Shown here one piece after another: positions 31,512 through 40,920 of a stretch of 64,000 nucleotides of DNA. The stretch's first letter is position 1; each line of letters begins with the position of its first letter. The notes under the pieces were generated by a model. The model worked only from the letters and a program-made list of their open reading frames with translations. It was not told where the DNA came from and ran no database searches. Position numbers and translations under genes: made by a program. The stretch covers positions 372,001 through 436,000 of the forward strand of contig CAWASE010000019.1 in the NCBI GenBank assembly GCA_963784675.1. The letters run 5' to 3'. The stretch comes from SCTD01 sp963784675. Lineage in GTDB: Bacteria > Actinomycetota > Actinomycetes > Mycobacteriales > SCTD01.

Positions 31512-34215
31512 ATGTCCACCAGGACACGGAGTCACGACGGTCAAGGCGAGGGCAAGCTGACGGGCACGGTGCTCGCCGTGGCCGCTTGCTCGTGATCATG
31601 CGTGACTCGTTGCCAGGGCTCGCCGGCTCGGCGAGCGCACACCCCGGCGACCACGACGGTGTCAGCGACGGAGTCGAGCAGGGTCAGCACAACGGCACGT
31701 CGTCGGGTCACCTGCCGGCGAAGCAGGAGAACGTCAGGCTCGTCGGTGAGGGCAGCGTCACGCCGCGGCCCTCCACGCAGCAGCGACCGGAAGGGACCTC
31801 CCCGCTGGAGGGCCGCATCGCGGACGTGAACGTCTTCGGCAACTACGCCTACCTGGCCTCGTTCCGCGAGCCGACCTGCGACAACGGGGGGTGTTCGTCA
31901 TGGACGTGACCGACCCGACCAAGCCGGTCGAGGTCCAGGACGCCTTCATCCCCGCCTCCCCGGGCAGCTACGTCGGCGAGGGCGTGCAGGTCATCCAGAT
32001 CGGTGCCCGTGACGTCCTGCTTTTCAACAACGAGCCCTGCTCGGCGGACGAGGGCGACGGCGGCTTCTCGCTCATCGACGTCACCAACCCCCGTAAGCCG
32101 GTCCCGTTGAAGCTGAATGCGGGTGACAACACGACCGAGGGCACCGCGACGCCGACCGTCACCGTCCACTCGGTCCACAGCGTGTACGGCTGGAACGACG
32201 GCGCCAAGGCCTACGCCGTGGCGGTCGACAACGTCGAGGATCGCGACATCGACATCTTCGACATCAGCAACCCGGCCGCGCCGGTCCTGATCTCGGAGAC
32301 GACCTTCGTCGACGACCCGCGCGTGGTGCAGGCCAACCCGCCGAACGGGGACAGCCAGTTCCTGCACGACGCGGTGGTCAAGCAGATCAACGGTCGGCAG
32401 ACGATGCTCGCCTCCTACTGGGACAACGGCTACCTGCTGCTGGACGTGCAGGACCCCGCGAACCCGCAGTTCCTGCGCGACACCGACTTCGCCGCCACCG
32501 AGCCGTTCGCAGCGCAGATCGGGCTGCCTGCCGGCTTCGAGCCCGAGGGCAATGCCCATCAGGCCGAGCTCAGCCCGGACAACCAGTTCTTCATCGGCAC
32601 CGACGAGGATTTCAACCCCTTCCGGGTGACGGCCACCATCCAGTCGGGGCCCAACCAGGGCCGCAGCTTCACCGCCAGCCAGGGCAGCAGCCAGCCCAAC
32701 ATCGACGAGAACCGCTCGCTCACGGGCCCGACGGTCTCCGGTGGCCGGGGGTGCAACGACGACCCGGCCGTTCCTCCGGGTGGGGCGACCCAGACCGTGC
32801 TCATCGAGCGCGGCGCCTGCACCTTCCAGGAGAAGTACGACAACGGCCGCGACGCCGGCTACGGCGCGGTCGTCGTCTTCAACAGCCAGCGCGACGACTG
32901 CCAGTCCCTGGTCAACCCGCTGGTGGCCGAGACCGGCACGGTGCCGTTCATCTTCGTCAACCGCGTCGACGGCCTGGCCATCCTCAACCAGCCCGTGTCG
33001 GCGGACCCCTGCACCCAAGCGGCGCCCGCGGTCGGCACGCCGGGCGCCACGATCGACATCCGCGCGATCTTCGACGGCTGGGGCTATGTGCACCTCTACG
33101 ACGCCAAGACCATGCAGTCCATCGACGAGTACGCGATCCCGGAGTCGCTCGACGTCAGCAAGGCCCAGGGCTTCGGCGACCTGTCCGTCCACGAGGTCGC
33201 GATGGACCCCAAGGTCCCCGGTCGGGCCTACCTGTCCTACTACGGCGGTGGGTTCCGGGTCATCTCCTACGACCGCACCGGCATCAAGGAGATCGGCGCC
33301 TACATCGACCCCGACGGCTCCAACCTGTGGGGCGTGGAGTTCTGGACCAGCCCGACCACCGGCCAGGACTACGTCCTGGCCAGCGACCGCGACTTCGGCT
33401 TGCAGATCTTCCAGTACGCGCCGAGCACTGGAGGCGGCACCTCTCCGCCCCCGGCCCCGGCCCCGGCGAGCAGCAGCCCCGCGACCTCTCCGAGCGCCTC
33501 GACCTCCCCGAGCGTCTCGACGTCCCCGAGCGCCTCGACGTCGCCCAGTGCTGCTGCGTCCCCAAGTGTCTCGACGTCGCCCAGTGCTGCTGCGTCCCCG
33601 AGCGCCTCGACGTCGCCGACCAGCAGCCCGACCGTCGGTCCGACGGTCCCGGCCAGCTGTACGACGCCTCCGAGCGTCCAGCTCGAGCGTGACACCATCG
33701 TGGCGACCGGCTCCGCGGGGGTCGTGGTGACGGCACCGGCGAACAGCGTCATCGACCTGTTCGCCTACACCCGTCCGTCCTCGACCTTCCGCGTGGTCCG
33801 GTCCGCCGAGGTGGGCGCGAACGGCAGGTCGGAGTTCCGCATCGTGCCGCCGGCCAACACCCGCCTGTACGCCCAGGTGCGGGGCTGCACGACCGACGCG
33901 GTGCGGGACTCGGTCGTGCTGAACGTGCGGACCGCGCTGTCGCTGTTCGCGACCCGCAACGGGCCGCGCGCCTACACCTTCAGCGGCGACAGCCTTCCGG
34001 CCCGCCCGGGTGGGCTGATCGTGAGCCTGTACCGGGTCACCAGCACCGGTCGTCAGGTGCTGACCTCGCAGACGCGGGCGTCGGCCACGACCGGCGACTG
34101 GACGATCGTCCGGCGCTTCACCGGTACGGGGCGTTTCGGCTTCGTCGTCCGCACCGGGCAGGACCTGCAGAATGCTCCCGGGACGAGCAACGTTCGTTCG
34201 ACGCTGATCTTCTAG
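31512..34215 (+). pseudogene. Secreted LVIVD-repeat/PA-domain protein, frameshifted
   Basis: The body (31891-34215, 774 codons in frame) has LVIVD-type beta-propeller repeats (VFVMDVTDPTKPVEV, FSLIDVTNPRKPV, IDIFDISNPAAPVL, LLLDVQDPANPQFL), a protease-associated domain (VLIERGACTFQEKYDNGRDA), a Ser/Pro/Ala linker and a C-terminal beta-rich domain. The first propeller strands (GRIADVNVFGNYAYLASF) lie in another frame ending at 31909. A run of six G at 31886-31891 needs seven for continuity, so one base is missing. A likely second single-base loss (31560-31600) separates the signal-peptide start (ATG 31512, LTGTVLAVAA) from SASAHPGDHDG. Real decay or sequencing error. Confidence 0.72.
33475..33635 (+). 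repeat. Ser/Pro-rich minisatellite inside the LVIVD gene
   Basis: Repeats of 18 and 36 bp encode alternating SPSASTSP, SPSVSTSP and SPSAAASP units. One 36-bp-spaced stretch (TCGACGTCGCCCAGTGCTGC) appears twice. It forms a flexible, probably extracellular stalk. Confidence 0.75.
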
Positions 34216-34227
34216 CAGCGACGTCGA

Positions 34228-34256
34228 GGGGCGGTCCGCGAGCTGCGGGCCGCCCC
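34228..34256 (+). terminator. Strong hairpin after the LVIVD gene
   Basis: A 12-bp stem, GGGGCGGTCCGC (34228-34239) / GCGGGCCGCCCC (34245-34256), with one G-U wobble and loop GAGCT, begins 13 bp after the stop codon. There is no long U tail, as is common in high-GC actinobacteria. Confidence 0.65.
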
Positions 34257-34385
34257 TTCGGCGTGTCGCCGATTCCGTCGCATCCTCGCGCGTTGGTGTC
34301 CGGCAGTCCGAACGATCGCCCGTCGCTGTCATGCTGGTGGGCGTAGGGCGCAGGGCGCGCAACCTCGAACGGCGAAGGAGACGGT

Positions 34386-35816
34386 GTGCTGAACGCCCGG
34401 GACCGGTTGCTCGCCGCGCTGTTCGGGCTGCAGCTGGTGGCGGCCAGCGTGTTCGGCGTCGTGCTGGTGGGACAGCTCGGGGACGCGCCCACCGCCTCGC
34501 AGCAGGTGCTCGCCGGTCCGGCCCAGCCCGCTGACGGGCCGCAGGCCCTGGTCGGACCGTCCGCGTCGGCCGCCACAGCGGCAGCGACGGCAGCGACGGC
34601 CGGGACGGCGGGGACCGCGGGCACAGCAGGGACGGCAGGCACGGCGGCGGGTACGGGTCCGACCGGTGCGGCCCCCGTCGATGCCGGACCGCAGACCGGC
34701 GCGGCCACGGTGGCCGGTGGCGCACCTATCAAGGTCGGCGCCGTCGTCACGCAGACCGGCGCCATCAACTTCGCTTCGGCCGCGCAGGGCACCAAGGCCT
34801 ACCTGGACATGGTCAACGCTGCCGGCGGCGTCGGCGGCCGCAAGATCTCCCTCGACCTGCGCGACGACCAGCTCGACCCCGCGCGGGGACGGGCCCAGGC
34901 GCAGCAGATGATCGCCGACGGCGCGTTCGCCTTCGTGGGCTTCAACGCCCCGCTGACCGAGAACGGCATCGTCCCGTTCCTGGAGCAGAACAAGATCCCG
35001 CTGGTCGGTGGCTACGGCCAGCAGCAGGAGTACCACTCCCGGCAGAGCTTCATCTTCAGCGCCACCTACGGCCACTTCGGCTTCCAGATGGGCTCCTTCC
35101 TCGCCGCGCAGAAGGTGAGCAAGTTCGGTCTGGTCTACATCGACAACATGAGTGCGTCCGCCAACGGGGGTCTGGAAGCCGGCTTCCGCGCCGGCCTGAA
35201 GTCGGCCGGCAAGACCATCGACAGCAACGACGTCGTCGTCGTCGACGTCACCAAGGCGTCCTACGACGACACCGTCACCCAGCTCCGGCTCGACGGCGTC
35301 GACGGCATCGCCACCCTGATCGACCAGACGGCCTACAACCGGCTGCTGCAGGCGCAGGACCGCGCGGCCTATCGCCCGGTGCACGTCGCGATCCCGCTGT
35401 TCCTCGACCCGACGGTGCGCCAGAGCGCCTCCACCGACGGCGTGTTCGTCGCCACCGACCTGGAGCTGCCCGGATCGGGGTCGCCGGCCGCCAAGGAGTA
35501 CGTCGACACCGTGACCAAGGCCTACGGCGGCAAGGCGCAGCTCAACTACTTCGGCGTGCAGGGCTGGGTCGGGGCGAAGGCCTTCGTCGAGGCGCTGCGC
35601 CGGGTCGGGCCCGACCTCACCCGCGCGAAGCTGATCGCGGCGCTGGAAGCCACCGACGGCCGCACCGGCTACGGCTTCGCCGCGCCGATGACCTTCGGTC
35701 CCTACACCAGCGACAAGACCGGCCGCGACATCAACCGCTGCATCAAGTTCCTGAAGGTGGTCGCCGGCAAGGGCCAGCAGGTCAGCGACTGGAAGTGCGA
35801 CACCCAGCCCTTCTGA
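34386..35816 (+). CDS. ABC transporter substrate-binding protein, membrane-anchored (copy 1)
   Basis: 476 residues. The N-terminus RDRLLAALFGLQLVAASVFGVVLVG is a signal anchor without a lipobox Cys. A roughly 70-residue Ala/Thr/Gly linker (TAGTAGTAGTAGTAA) follows, then a type I periplasmic-binding fold of the branched-chain amino acid (LivJ) family (IKVGAVVTQTGAINFASAAQGTKAYLDMVNAAGGVGGRK). So it is tethered to the membrane by a helix plus flexible arm rather than by lipid. GTG 34386 has GAAGGAGA upstream. First gene of the transport block; a paralogue lies at 39493. Confidence 0.85.
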   Translation: MLNARDRLLAALFGLQLVAASVFGVVLVGQLGDAPTASQQVLAGPAQPADGPQALVGPSASAATAAATAATAGTAGTAGTAGTAGTAAGTGPTGAAPVDAGPQTGAATVAGGAPIKVGAVVTQTGAINFASAAQGTKAYLDMVNAAGGVGGRKISLDLRDDQLDPARGRAQAQQMIADGAFAFVGFNAPLTENGIVPFLEQNKIPLVGGYGQQQEYHSRQSFIFSATYGHFGFQMGSFLAAQKVSKFGLVYIDNMSASANGGLEAGFRAGLKSAGKTIDSNDVVVVDVTKASYDDTVTQLRLDGVDGIATLIDQTAYNRLLQAQDRAAYRPVHVAIPLFLDPTVRQSASTDGVFVATDLELPGSGSPAAKEYVDTVTKAYGGKAQLNYFGVQGWVGAKAFVEALRRVGPDLTRAKLIAALEATDGRTGYGFAAPMTFGPYTSDKTGRDINRCIKFLKVVAGKGQQVSDWKCDTQPF

Positions 35817-35890
35817 CGCCCGCCCGGACGATCAGCACCACCCCGATCGAGGCGCCGGACCCCTTCCCATCGCCCGCGCACCCTCGCCGT

Positions 35891-35919
35891 TTGACGTGGC
35901 CTGTGCAGCACGTCACACT
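35891..35919 (+). promoter_or_regulatory. Candidate promoter of the tetR gene
   Basis: TTGACG (35891-35896), 17 bp, then CACACT (35914-35919). The -35 is good and the -10 is weak. The palindrome at 35925-35936 would overlap the transcription start. Confidence 0.4.
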
Positions 35920-35924
35920 CTCCA

Positions 35925-35936
35925 TCAATCGATTGA
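35925..35936. promoter_or_regulatory. Palindromic operator candidate for the TetR regulator
   Basis: TCAATCGATTGA is a perfect 12-bp palindrome placed just after the -10 box and 17 bp before the tetR ATG, where binding would block transcription. Autorepression by the adjacent gene product is inferred. Confidence 0.55.
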
Positions 35937-35953
35937 CGGAGGAGGTGAGGAGC

Positions 35954-36625
35954 ATGAGCACCACGGCCCTGTCGCCAATGACGACATCGACGACATCGAC
36001 TGCCGGCGGCTCGCGCGAGCGCATCCTGCGGGTCGCGACCCGGCTGTTCGGCGAGCGCGGCTTCGACGCCGTCACGACCCGGACGATCGCCGCAGAGGTG
36101 GGTCTGAACGTCGCCACCGTCGCCCACCACACCGGCAGCAAGGCCGACCTCTACGAGGCTGTGTTCGCGCGCCTGCACGACCACGAGACGGCGATGCTCG
36201 ACCTCGCCCTGGCCGGGGTCACCGACGCCGACGTCGCCGACCGCGTGCGGGTCCGCCAGGTCGTCCGCGCCCTGGTCGACGCCTACGTCGACGTGCTCGC
36301 CGCCGAGCCGGAGATCGCCGGACTGTGGAGCCGACGCTGGCTGGACCGCGGCGCCCAGGTCCGCGCCGGCGCCGCCCCAGCGGTCGAGACGCGCTTCGCC
36401 CGGCCTGTCTTCGACCGGATCGAAGAGCTGCTGCACCGTGCGCAGCAGGCCGGCAGCCTGCCCGCCGTCGACGCCCACCTGGCTGTCAAGAGCGTCGTCT
36501 GGATCACCTACGGCTACTTCACCGGCGGGCTGCTGGAAGACACCGTCGCCGACGTCGCCGACCCCGCCCAGGTCGAGCGGCTGCGCGGCTTCGTGCACCG
36601 CGTCGTCGACGGGTTGCTGACGTGA
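35954..36625 (+). CDS. TetR-family transcriptional regulator
   Basis: 223 residues. The N-terminal TetR helix-turn-helix spans about residues 20-66 (RERILRVATRLFGERGFDAVTTRTIAAEVGLNVATVAHHTGSKADLYEAVF), followed by a helical ligand domain with a C-terminal extension typical of the CerR/AcrR-like group. ATG 35954 has GGAGG upstream. It sits between substrate-binding protein 1 and the MFS gene and overlaps the latter as GTGA, so it very probably controls the transport/lyase genes and itself via the palindrome at 35925. Confidence 0.88.
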   Translation: MSTTALSPMTTSTTSTAGGSRERILRVATRLFGERGFDAVTTRTIAAEVGLNVATVAHHTGSKADLYEAVFARLHDHETAMLDLALAGVTDADVADRVRVRQVVRALVDAYVDVLAAEPEIAGLWSRRWLDRGAQVRAGAAPAVETRFARPVFDRIEELLHRAQQAGSLPAVDAHLAVKSVVWITYGYFTGGLLEDTVADVADPAQVERLRGFVHRVVDGLLT

Positions 36626-38013
36626 CCGCCGTGACCGCGCCCCCGGGCGAGCTCTCCCGCAGCGTGCGGCTGTCCTACAGCGCGGGCGCCGTCGGTACCG
36701 GCATCTACTCCACGGTGCCGGGTCTGCTGCTGCTCTACTACCTCACCGACGTCGTCGGGGTCGGCGCCGGTCTGGCCGGCCTGGTGGTGTTCCTGCCCAA
36801 GGTCTGGGACGCCGTCCTCAACCCGCTCGTCGGCACGCTCTCGGACCGCACCCGCAGCCGGTGGGGGCCGCGCCGACCGTTCCTGCTCGCGGGCGCCGTC
36901 GTCGTGCCGGTGATGTTCGCGGTGCTGTTCAGCTCGCCCGACCTCGGCTCGCCCACGCGCTCGGCGCTGTACGTCGGCGTCGCCTACACCCTGGCCATGA
37001 CCGGCTTCGCGCTGTTCCAGGTGCCGTGGGTCGCGATGCCGGCCGAGATGACCGACGACTACCACGAGCGCACCCGGTTGATGAGCAGCCGGATGGTGCT
37101 GCTGACCCTGGGCATCCTGCTCGGCGGGGTGCTCGCGCCGCTGCTGTCCGGGGGCAAGGAGGGCGGCCGCGGCGGCTACACGCGGATGGGGCTGATCCTC
37201 GGCGTCCTGCTCGCCGCAGCGCTGCTCACCGCCTGGCGCGGCACCCGCGACGCCGCGTACGCCGCACCGGACACCAGCCCGCGGCCGAGCGTCGCCGACC
37301 AGCTCGCCCTGGTGCGCAGCAACCCGGCCTTCACCCGCCTGCTGGGTGTGTACGCGCTGCAGTCGGTCGCCGTCGGCGCCATGCTCGCCGGCGCGCAGTA
37401 CATCGCCAAGTACGTGCTCGGCAACGAGGACGCCGCCGCGGTGCTGTTCGCCTGCCTGGTGGTGCCGTCGGCGCTGGTCGTGCCGCTGTGGCGGCGGCTG
37501 TCGCTGCGGATCGGCAAGCTGCGCGGCTTCCGCTACGCGAGCGCCGTGTTCGCCGCCGCCGCGCTCAGCCTGGTCGTGGCCGACCACGTGCCGTCGTTCG
37601 TGGTGTTCGTGCTCGTCGGCCTGATCGGCGTCGGCTACGCCGGGATGCAGCTGTTCCCCTACGCCATGCTGCCTGACGCGCTCTCGGTCAGCGGCACCTC
37701 GCGGTCGGGGGTCTTCACCGGCGTCTGGCAGGCGGGGGAGACCGCCGGGCTGGCGCTGGGCTCCGGCCTCTACGCCGCGATGCTGGCCCTGAGCGGCTTC
37801 GTCTCCTCGGCCGCCGACGACACCGTGCCGCAGTCCGCGGGGGCCCTGCTGGGCATCGTGCTCGGCTTCTCGCTGCTGCCCGCCGTGCTCGTCGGACTCA
37901 CGCTGCCGTTGCTGCGCCGCTACACCGCGACCGACACCGCGCTGGCCGCCGCCCGCGCTCTTCCCTCGCCCCACCAGCCGCCCGTCCCCGATGACCTGGA
38001 GCCCACCGCATGA
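36622..38013 (+). CDS. MFS transporter, GPH (glycoside-cation symporter)-like
   Basis: 463 residues with about 12 transmembrane helices. LSYSAGAVGTGIYSTVPGLLLLYYLTDVVGVGAGLAG and the loop NPLVGTLSDRTRSRWGPRRPFLLAGA are the hallmarks of the GPH family (MelB-like), which carries sugars or other polar solutes with cations. The substrate cannot be read. Start GTG 36622 overlaps the tetR stop; its stop overlaps the next ATG. Could be an exporter or a second import route for the module's substrate. Confidence 0.85.
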   Translation: MTAVTAPPGELSRSVRLSYSAGAVGTGIYSTVPGLLLLYYLTDVVGVGAGLAGLVVFLPKVWDAVLNPLVGTLSDRTRSRWGPRRPFLLAGAVVVPVMFAVLFSSPDLGSPTRSALYVGVAYTLAMTGFALFQVPWVAMPAEMTDDYHERTRLMSSRMVLLTLGILLGGVLAPLLSGGKEGGRGGYTRMGLILGVLLAAALLTAWRGTRDAAYAAPDTSPRPSVADQLALVRSNPAFTRLLGVYALQSVAVGAMLAGAQYIAKYVLGNEDAAAVLFACLVVPSALVVPLWRRLSLRIGKLRGFRYASAVFAAAALSLVVADHVPSFVVFVLVGLIGVGYAGMQLFPYAMLPDALSVSGTSRSGVFTGVWQAGETAGLALGSGLYAAMLALSGFVSSAADDTVPQSAGALLGIVLGFSLLPAVLVGLTLPLLRRYTATDTALAAARALPSPHQPPVPDDLEPTA

Positions 38014-39491
38014 GCCTGCTGCCCCCCACCGGACTGACGCGGCAGGACGTGCTCGCCCGGCTCGCCGACTACCGCGCCGGCGATCTCGCCGCCCGCGGCG
38101 GCCGCACCTTCGCCTACGTCTATGACGCAGGACGCCCCGACGTCGACGCGCTCAGCCACGAGGTCTACGCCGACTTCCTGGACGTGAACGGGCTCGACCC
38201 GACCGTGTTCCCGAGCCTGCTGCGGATGGAGAACGAGGTCGTCGCGATCGCCGCCGAACATCTGGGCGGCGGACCCGACACGGTCGGCAGCTTCACCAGC
38301 GGTGGCACCGAGTCGATCATCCTGGCCGTCAAGGCCGCCCGCGACCTGGCCCGCGCCGACCGTCCGGAGGTCACCGCGCCGGCGGTCGTCATGCCCACCA
38401 CGGCGCACGCCGCGTTCCAGAAGGCCTGCCACTACCTGGGCGTGACCGCGGTGCTCGTCGACGTCGACCCGGTGACCTTCCGCGCCGACGTCGCCAAGAC
38501 CCGCGCCGCCATCACCGACCAGACGGTGCTGATCGTCGGCTCGGCCGCCTCCTACGCGCACGGCGTGGTCGACCCGATCACCGAGCTCGGGCAGCTGGCC
38601 CTAGAGACCGGAACGCTGCTGCACGTCGACGGTTGCATCGGCGGCTGGCTGCTGCCCTACTTCCGCGAGCTCGGCGTCGACGTGCCGGCCTTCGACCTGT
38701 CGGTGCCGGGCGTCACGAGCCTGTCGGTCGACCTGCACAAGTACGCCTACGCCCCCAAGGGCGCCAGCGTGGTGCTGTACAGCGACCCCGGCACCCGGCT
38801 CAAGCAGTTCTACGCCTGTGCCGACTGGACCGGGTACACGATGATCAACGCGACGGTGCAGAGCACGAAGAGCGGTGGCCCGCTGGCGGCCGCGTGGGCG
38901 ACCCTGCACGCGGTCGGCGAGCAGGGCTACCGCGAGCTCGCCGCGACGACGCTGCGGGCCACCCAGCAGCTGGTCGAGGGCATCGACGGGGTCGAGGGCC
39001 TGCGCGTGCTGGGCCGACCGGAGATGGCCCTGGTCGCCCTCGCCGCCGACGGGGCGGACCCGGTCGACGTGTTCGAGGTGTGCGACGAGATGGCCGTGCG
39101 CGGCTGGTACGTGCAGGCGCAGCTGGGCTACCGCGACCTGCCGGCCAACATCCACCTCACGCTGACCGCGGTGAGCGAGCAGCACGTCCCGACGTTGCTG
39201 TCCGACCTCGTGGAGAGCGTGGCCAAGGCACGCACCAGCGCCACCCCGCTGGACCCCGGCCTGGTCGAGGCCGTCCGGTCGCTGGACCCCGACGAGCTGG
39301 CCGACGACGTGCTGGGCACGCTGCTGCCGATGGCCGGGCTCGAGCCCGGCGCCGGCCTGCCCGACCGGATGGCCGGCATCAACGCGCTGCTGGAAGTGAT
39401 GTCGCCGCGCCTGCGCGAACGGCTGCTGGTGGCGTTCCTGAGCCAGCTGTTCACCCCCGACCCCGCTCGGCGCGATCCGACGGAGGGCTGA
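38010..39491 (+). CDS. PLP-dependent lyase/decarboxylase (sphingosine-1-phosphate lyase-like, fold type I)
   Basis: 493 residues. The cofactor site shows GSFTSGGTESIILAVKAARD (phosphate cradle), LHVDGCIGG (Asp207) and VDLHKYAYAPKGAS (Schiff-base Lys244). The order and the HKY motif resemble eukaryotic and bacterial sphingosine-1-phosphate lyases and the group II decarboxylases. It could cleave a phosphorylated amino alcohol or decarboxylate an amino acid. The ATGA overlap with the MFS gene and the 1-nt spacing to the second substrate-binding protein place it in the module as the likely catabolic enzyme. Confidence 0.82.
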   Translation: MSLLPPTGLTRQDVLARLADYRAGDLAARGGRTFAYVYDAGRPDVDALSHEVYADFLDVNGLDPTVFPSLLRMENEVVAIAAEHLGGGPDTVGSFTSGGTESIILAVKAARDLARADRPEVTAPAVVMPTTAHAAFQKACHYLGVTAVLVDVDPVTFRADVAKTRAAITDQTVLIVGSAASYAHGVVDPITELGQLALETGTLLHVDGCIGGWLLPYFRELGVDVPAFDLSVPGVTSLSVDLHKYAYAPKGASVVLYSDPGTRLKQFYACADWTGYTMINATVQSTKSGGPLAAAWATLHAVGEQGYRELAATTLRATQQLVEGIDGVEGLRVLGRPEMALVALAADGADPVDVFEVCDEMAVRGWYVQAQLGYRDLPANIHLTLTAVSEQHVPTLLSDLVESVAKARTSATPLDPGLVEAVRSLDPDELADDVLGTLLPMAGLEPGAGLPDRMAGINALLEVMSPRLRERLLVAFLSQLFTPDPARRDPTEG

Positions 39492-39492
39492 C

Positions 39493-40920
39493 GTGCTGAC
39501 CGGTCGCGACCGCCTGCTCGCCGCCCTGTTCGCGCTGCAGCTGCTGGCTGCAGCCGCCTTCGGGCTGGTGCTCGTCAACGGGCTGGGCAGATCCAACGCC
39601 ACCGAGGTGGTGAGCCAGGGCGGCGCCCCGGCAGGCTCCGTCGACGCCGACGTGACCCCGTCGCCGTTGCCGTCGGGCGAGACGGGTGCGGCCACCGGGA
39701 CGCAGGGCACCGCGGGCACGTCCGGCACCGCAGGCACCGCCGGGAGCTCCGGCACCGTGGCCGGAGCCGGCGGCAGCGGCACGACGCCGCCGACCGGTCC
39801 GGGCGCGACGGCCGGCGGGTCGGCGGGCACCGTGAAGGCCGGGGCCCCGATCAAGATCGGCAGCATCGTCACGCAGACCGGCGCGATCAACTTCGCCGCG
39901 AGCGCCCAGGGCACCAAGGCCTACCTGGACCGGGTGAACGCCCAGGGCGGCGTCAACGGCCACAAGATCGCGCTCGACCTGCGCGACGACCAGCTCGACG
40001 CTGCGCGCGGTCGTGCCCAGGCCGAGCAGCTCGTCGCCGACGGCGCCTTCGCCTTCGCGGCGTTCCAGGCCCCGCTGACCGAGGACAACCTGGTGCCGTT
40101 CCTGGAGCAGAACAAGATCCCGCTCATCGGGGGCTACGGCACCCGCCCGGAGTACAAGAGCCCGCAGGCGTTCATCTTCCAGAGCGGTCACTACGGCTTC
40201 GAGATGGGCCGCTTCCTGGCCCAGGAGAAGAGCGTCACCCGTCCCGGCGTCATCTTCATCGGCAGCGGCGACGCCGCCATCAAGGCCCAGAAGCAGGCCT
40301 TCACCGAAGGGGTGAAGGCAGGCGGCAAGACCCTGAACCCCGACGACATCCTCGTCGCCGACGTCACCAAGGCCTCCTACGACGACTTCGTGACCCAGTT
40401 CCGCCTCGGCGGCGTCGACGGGATGGCGACGCTGGTGGACCAGACCGCCTACAACCGGCTGCAGCAGAGCCTGGACCGGCAGAACTACCACCCGGTCCAC
40501 GTCGCGGACCCGCTGTTCACCGACCCCTCGGTGCGCCAGAGCGCGACGACCGAGGGCACGCTGGTGGCCACCGACTTCGCCTTCGTCAACGATTCTTCCG
40601 CCGATGTCCAGGACTACGTGAAGACGGTCAAGGCCAAGTACGGCGGCAGCGCGCAGGTCGGCTACCTGGGGCTGGCCGGTTGGCTCAGCGCGAAGATCCT
40701 CGTCGAGGCGCTGGACCGCCTCGGCGACGACCTGACCCGGCCCCGGTTGCTGCAGGTGATGGAGTCGTTGCCCGCCGACGTCGGGGGCGACATCATCCCC
40801 AAGCTCACGTTCGGCAAGGCGCCGCACGACCTGAACCGCTGCCTGCAGCTCGGGCGGATCAAGGGCGGCAACACCACGGCCTACAAGGGCTTCGCCTGCG
40901 ACGACAAGACGTACGGATGA
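39493..40920 (+). CDS. ABC transporter substrate-binding protein, membrane-anchored (copy 2)
   Basis: 475 residues, clearly paralogous to the protein at 34386: same signal anchor (RDRLLAALFALQLLAAAAFGLVLVNG), an Ala/Gly/Thr/Ser linker, and the LivJ fold beginning APIKIGSIVTQTGAINFAASAQGTKAYLDRVNAQGG. Differences concentrate in the middle of the binding lobes (GTRPEYKSPQAF versus GQQQEYHSRQSF), so the two may bind different ligands. The last residues end CDDKTYG; the stop overlaps the permease ATG. Confidence 0.85.
   Translation: MLTGRDRLLAALFALQLLAAAAFGLVLVNGLGRSNATEVVSQGGAPAGSVDADVTPSPLPSGETGAATGTQGTAGTSGTAGTAGSSGTVAGAGGSGTTPPTGPGATAGGSAGTVKAGAPIKIGSIVTQTGAINFAASAQGTKAYLDRVNAQGGVNGHKIALDLRDDQLDAARGRAQAEQLVADGAFAFAAFQAPLTEDNLVPFLEQNKIPLIGGYGTRPEYKSPQAFIFQSGHYGFEMGRFLAQEKSVTRPGVIFIGSGDAAIKAQKQAFTEGVKAGGKTLNPDDILVADVTKASYDDFVTQFRLGGVDGMATLVDQTAYNRLQQSLDRQNYHPVHVADPLFTDPSVRQSATTEGTLVATDFAFVNDSSADVQDYVKTVKAKYGGSAQVGYLGLAGWLSAKILVEALDRLGDDLTRPRLLQVMESLPADVGGDIIPKLTFGKAPHDLNRCLQLGRIKGGNTTAYKGFACDDKTYG

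Noticed and set aside
31427..31909. Independent 160-aa gene upstream of the LVIVD gene
   Set aside because: Its C-terminal half is plainly the first part of the propeller protein in the wrong frame, and its N-terminal half runs over the thiH stop region without any motif.
31849..34725. 958-codon minus-strand open frame over the LVIVD gene
   Set aside because: Gly/Arg/Val-rich with no motif; it is the complement of the propeller gene.
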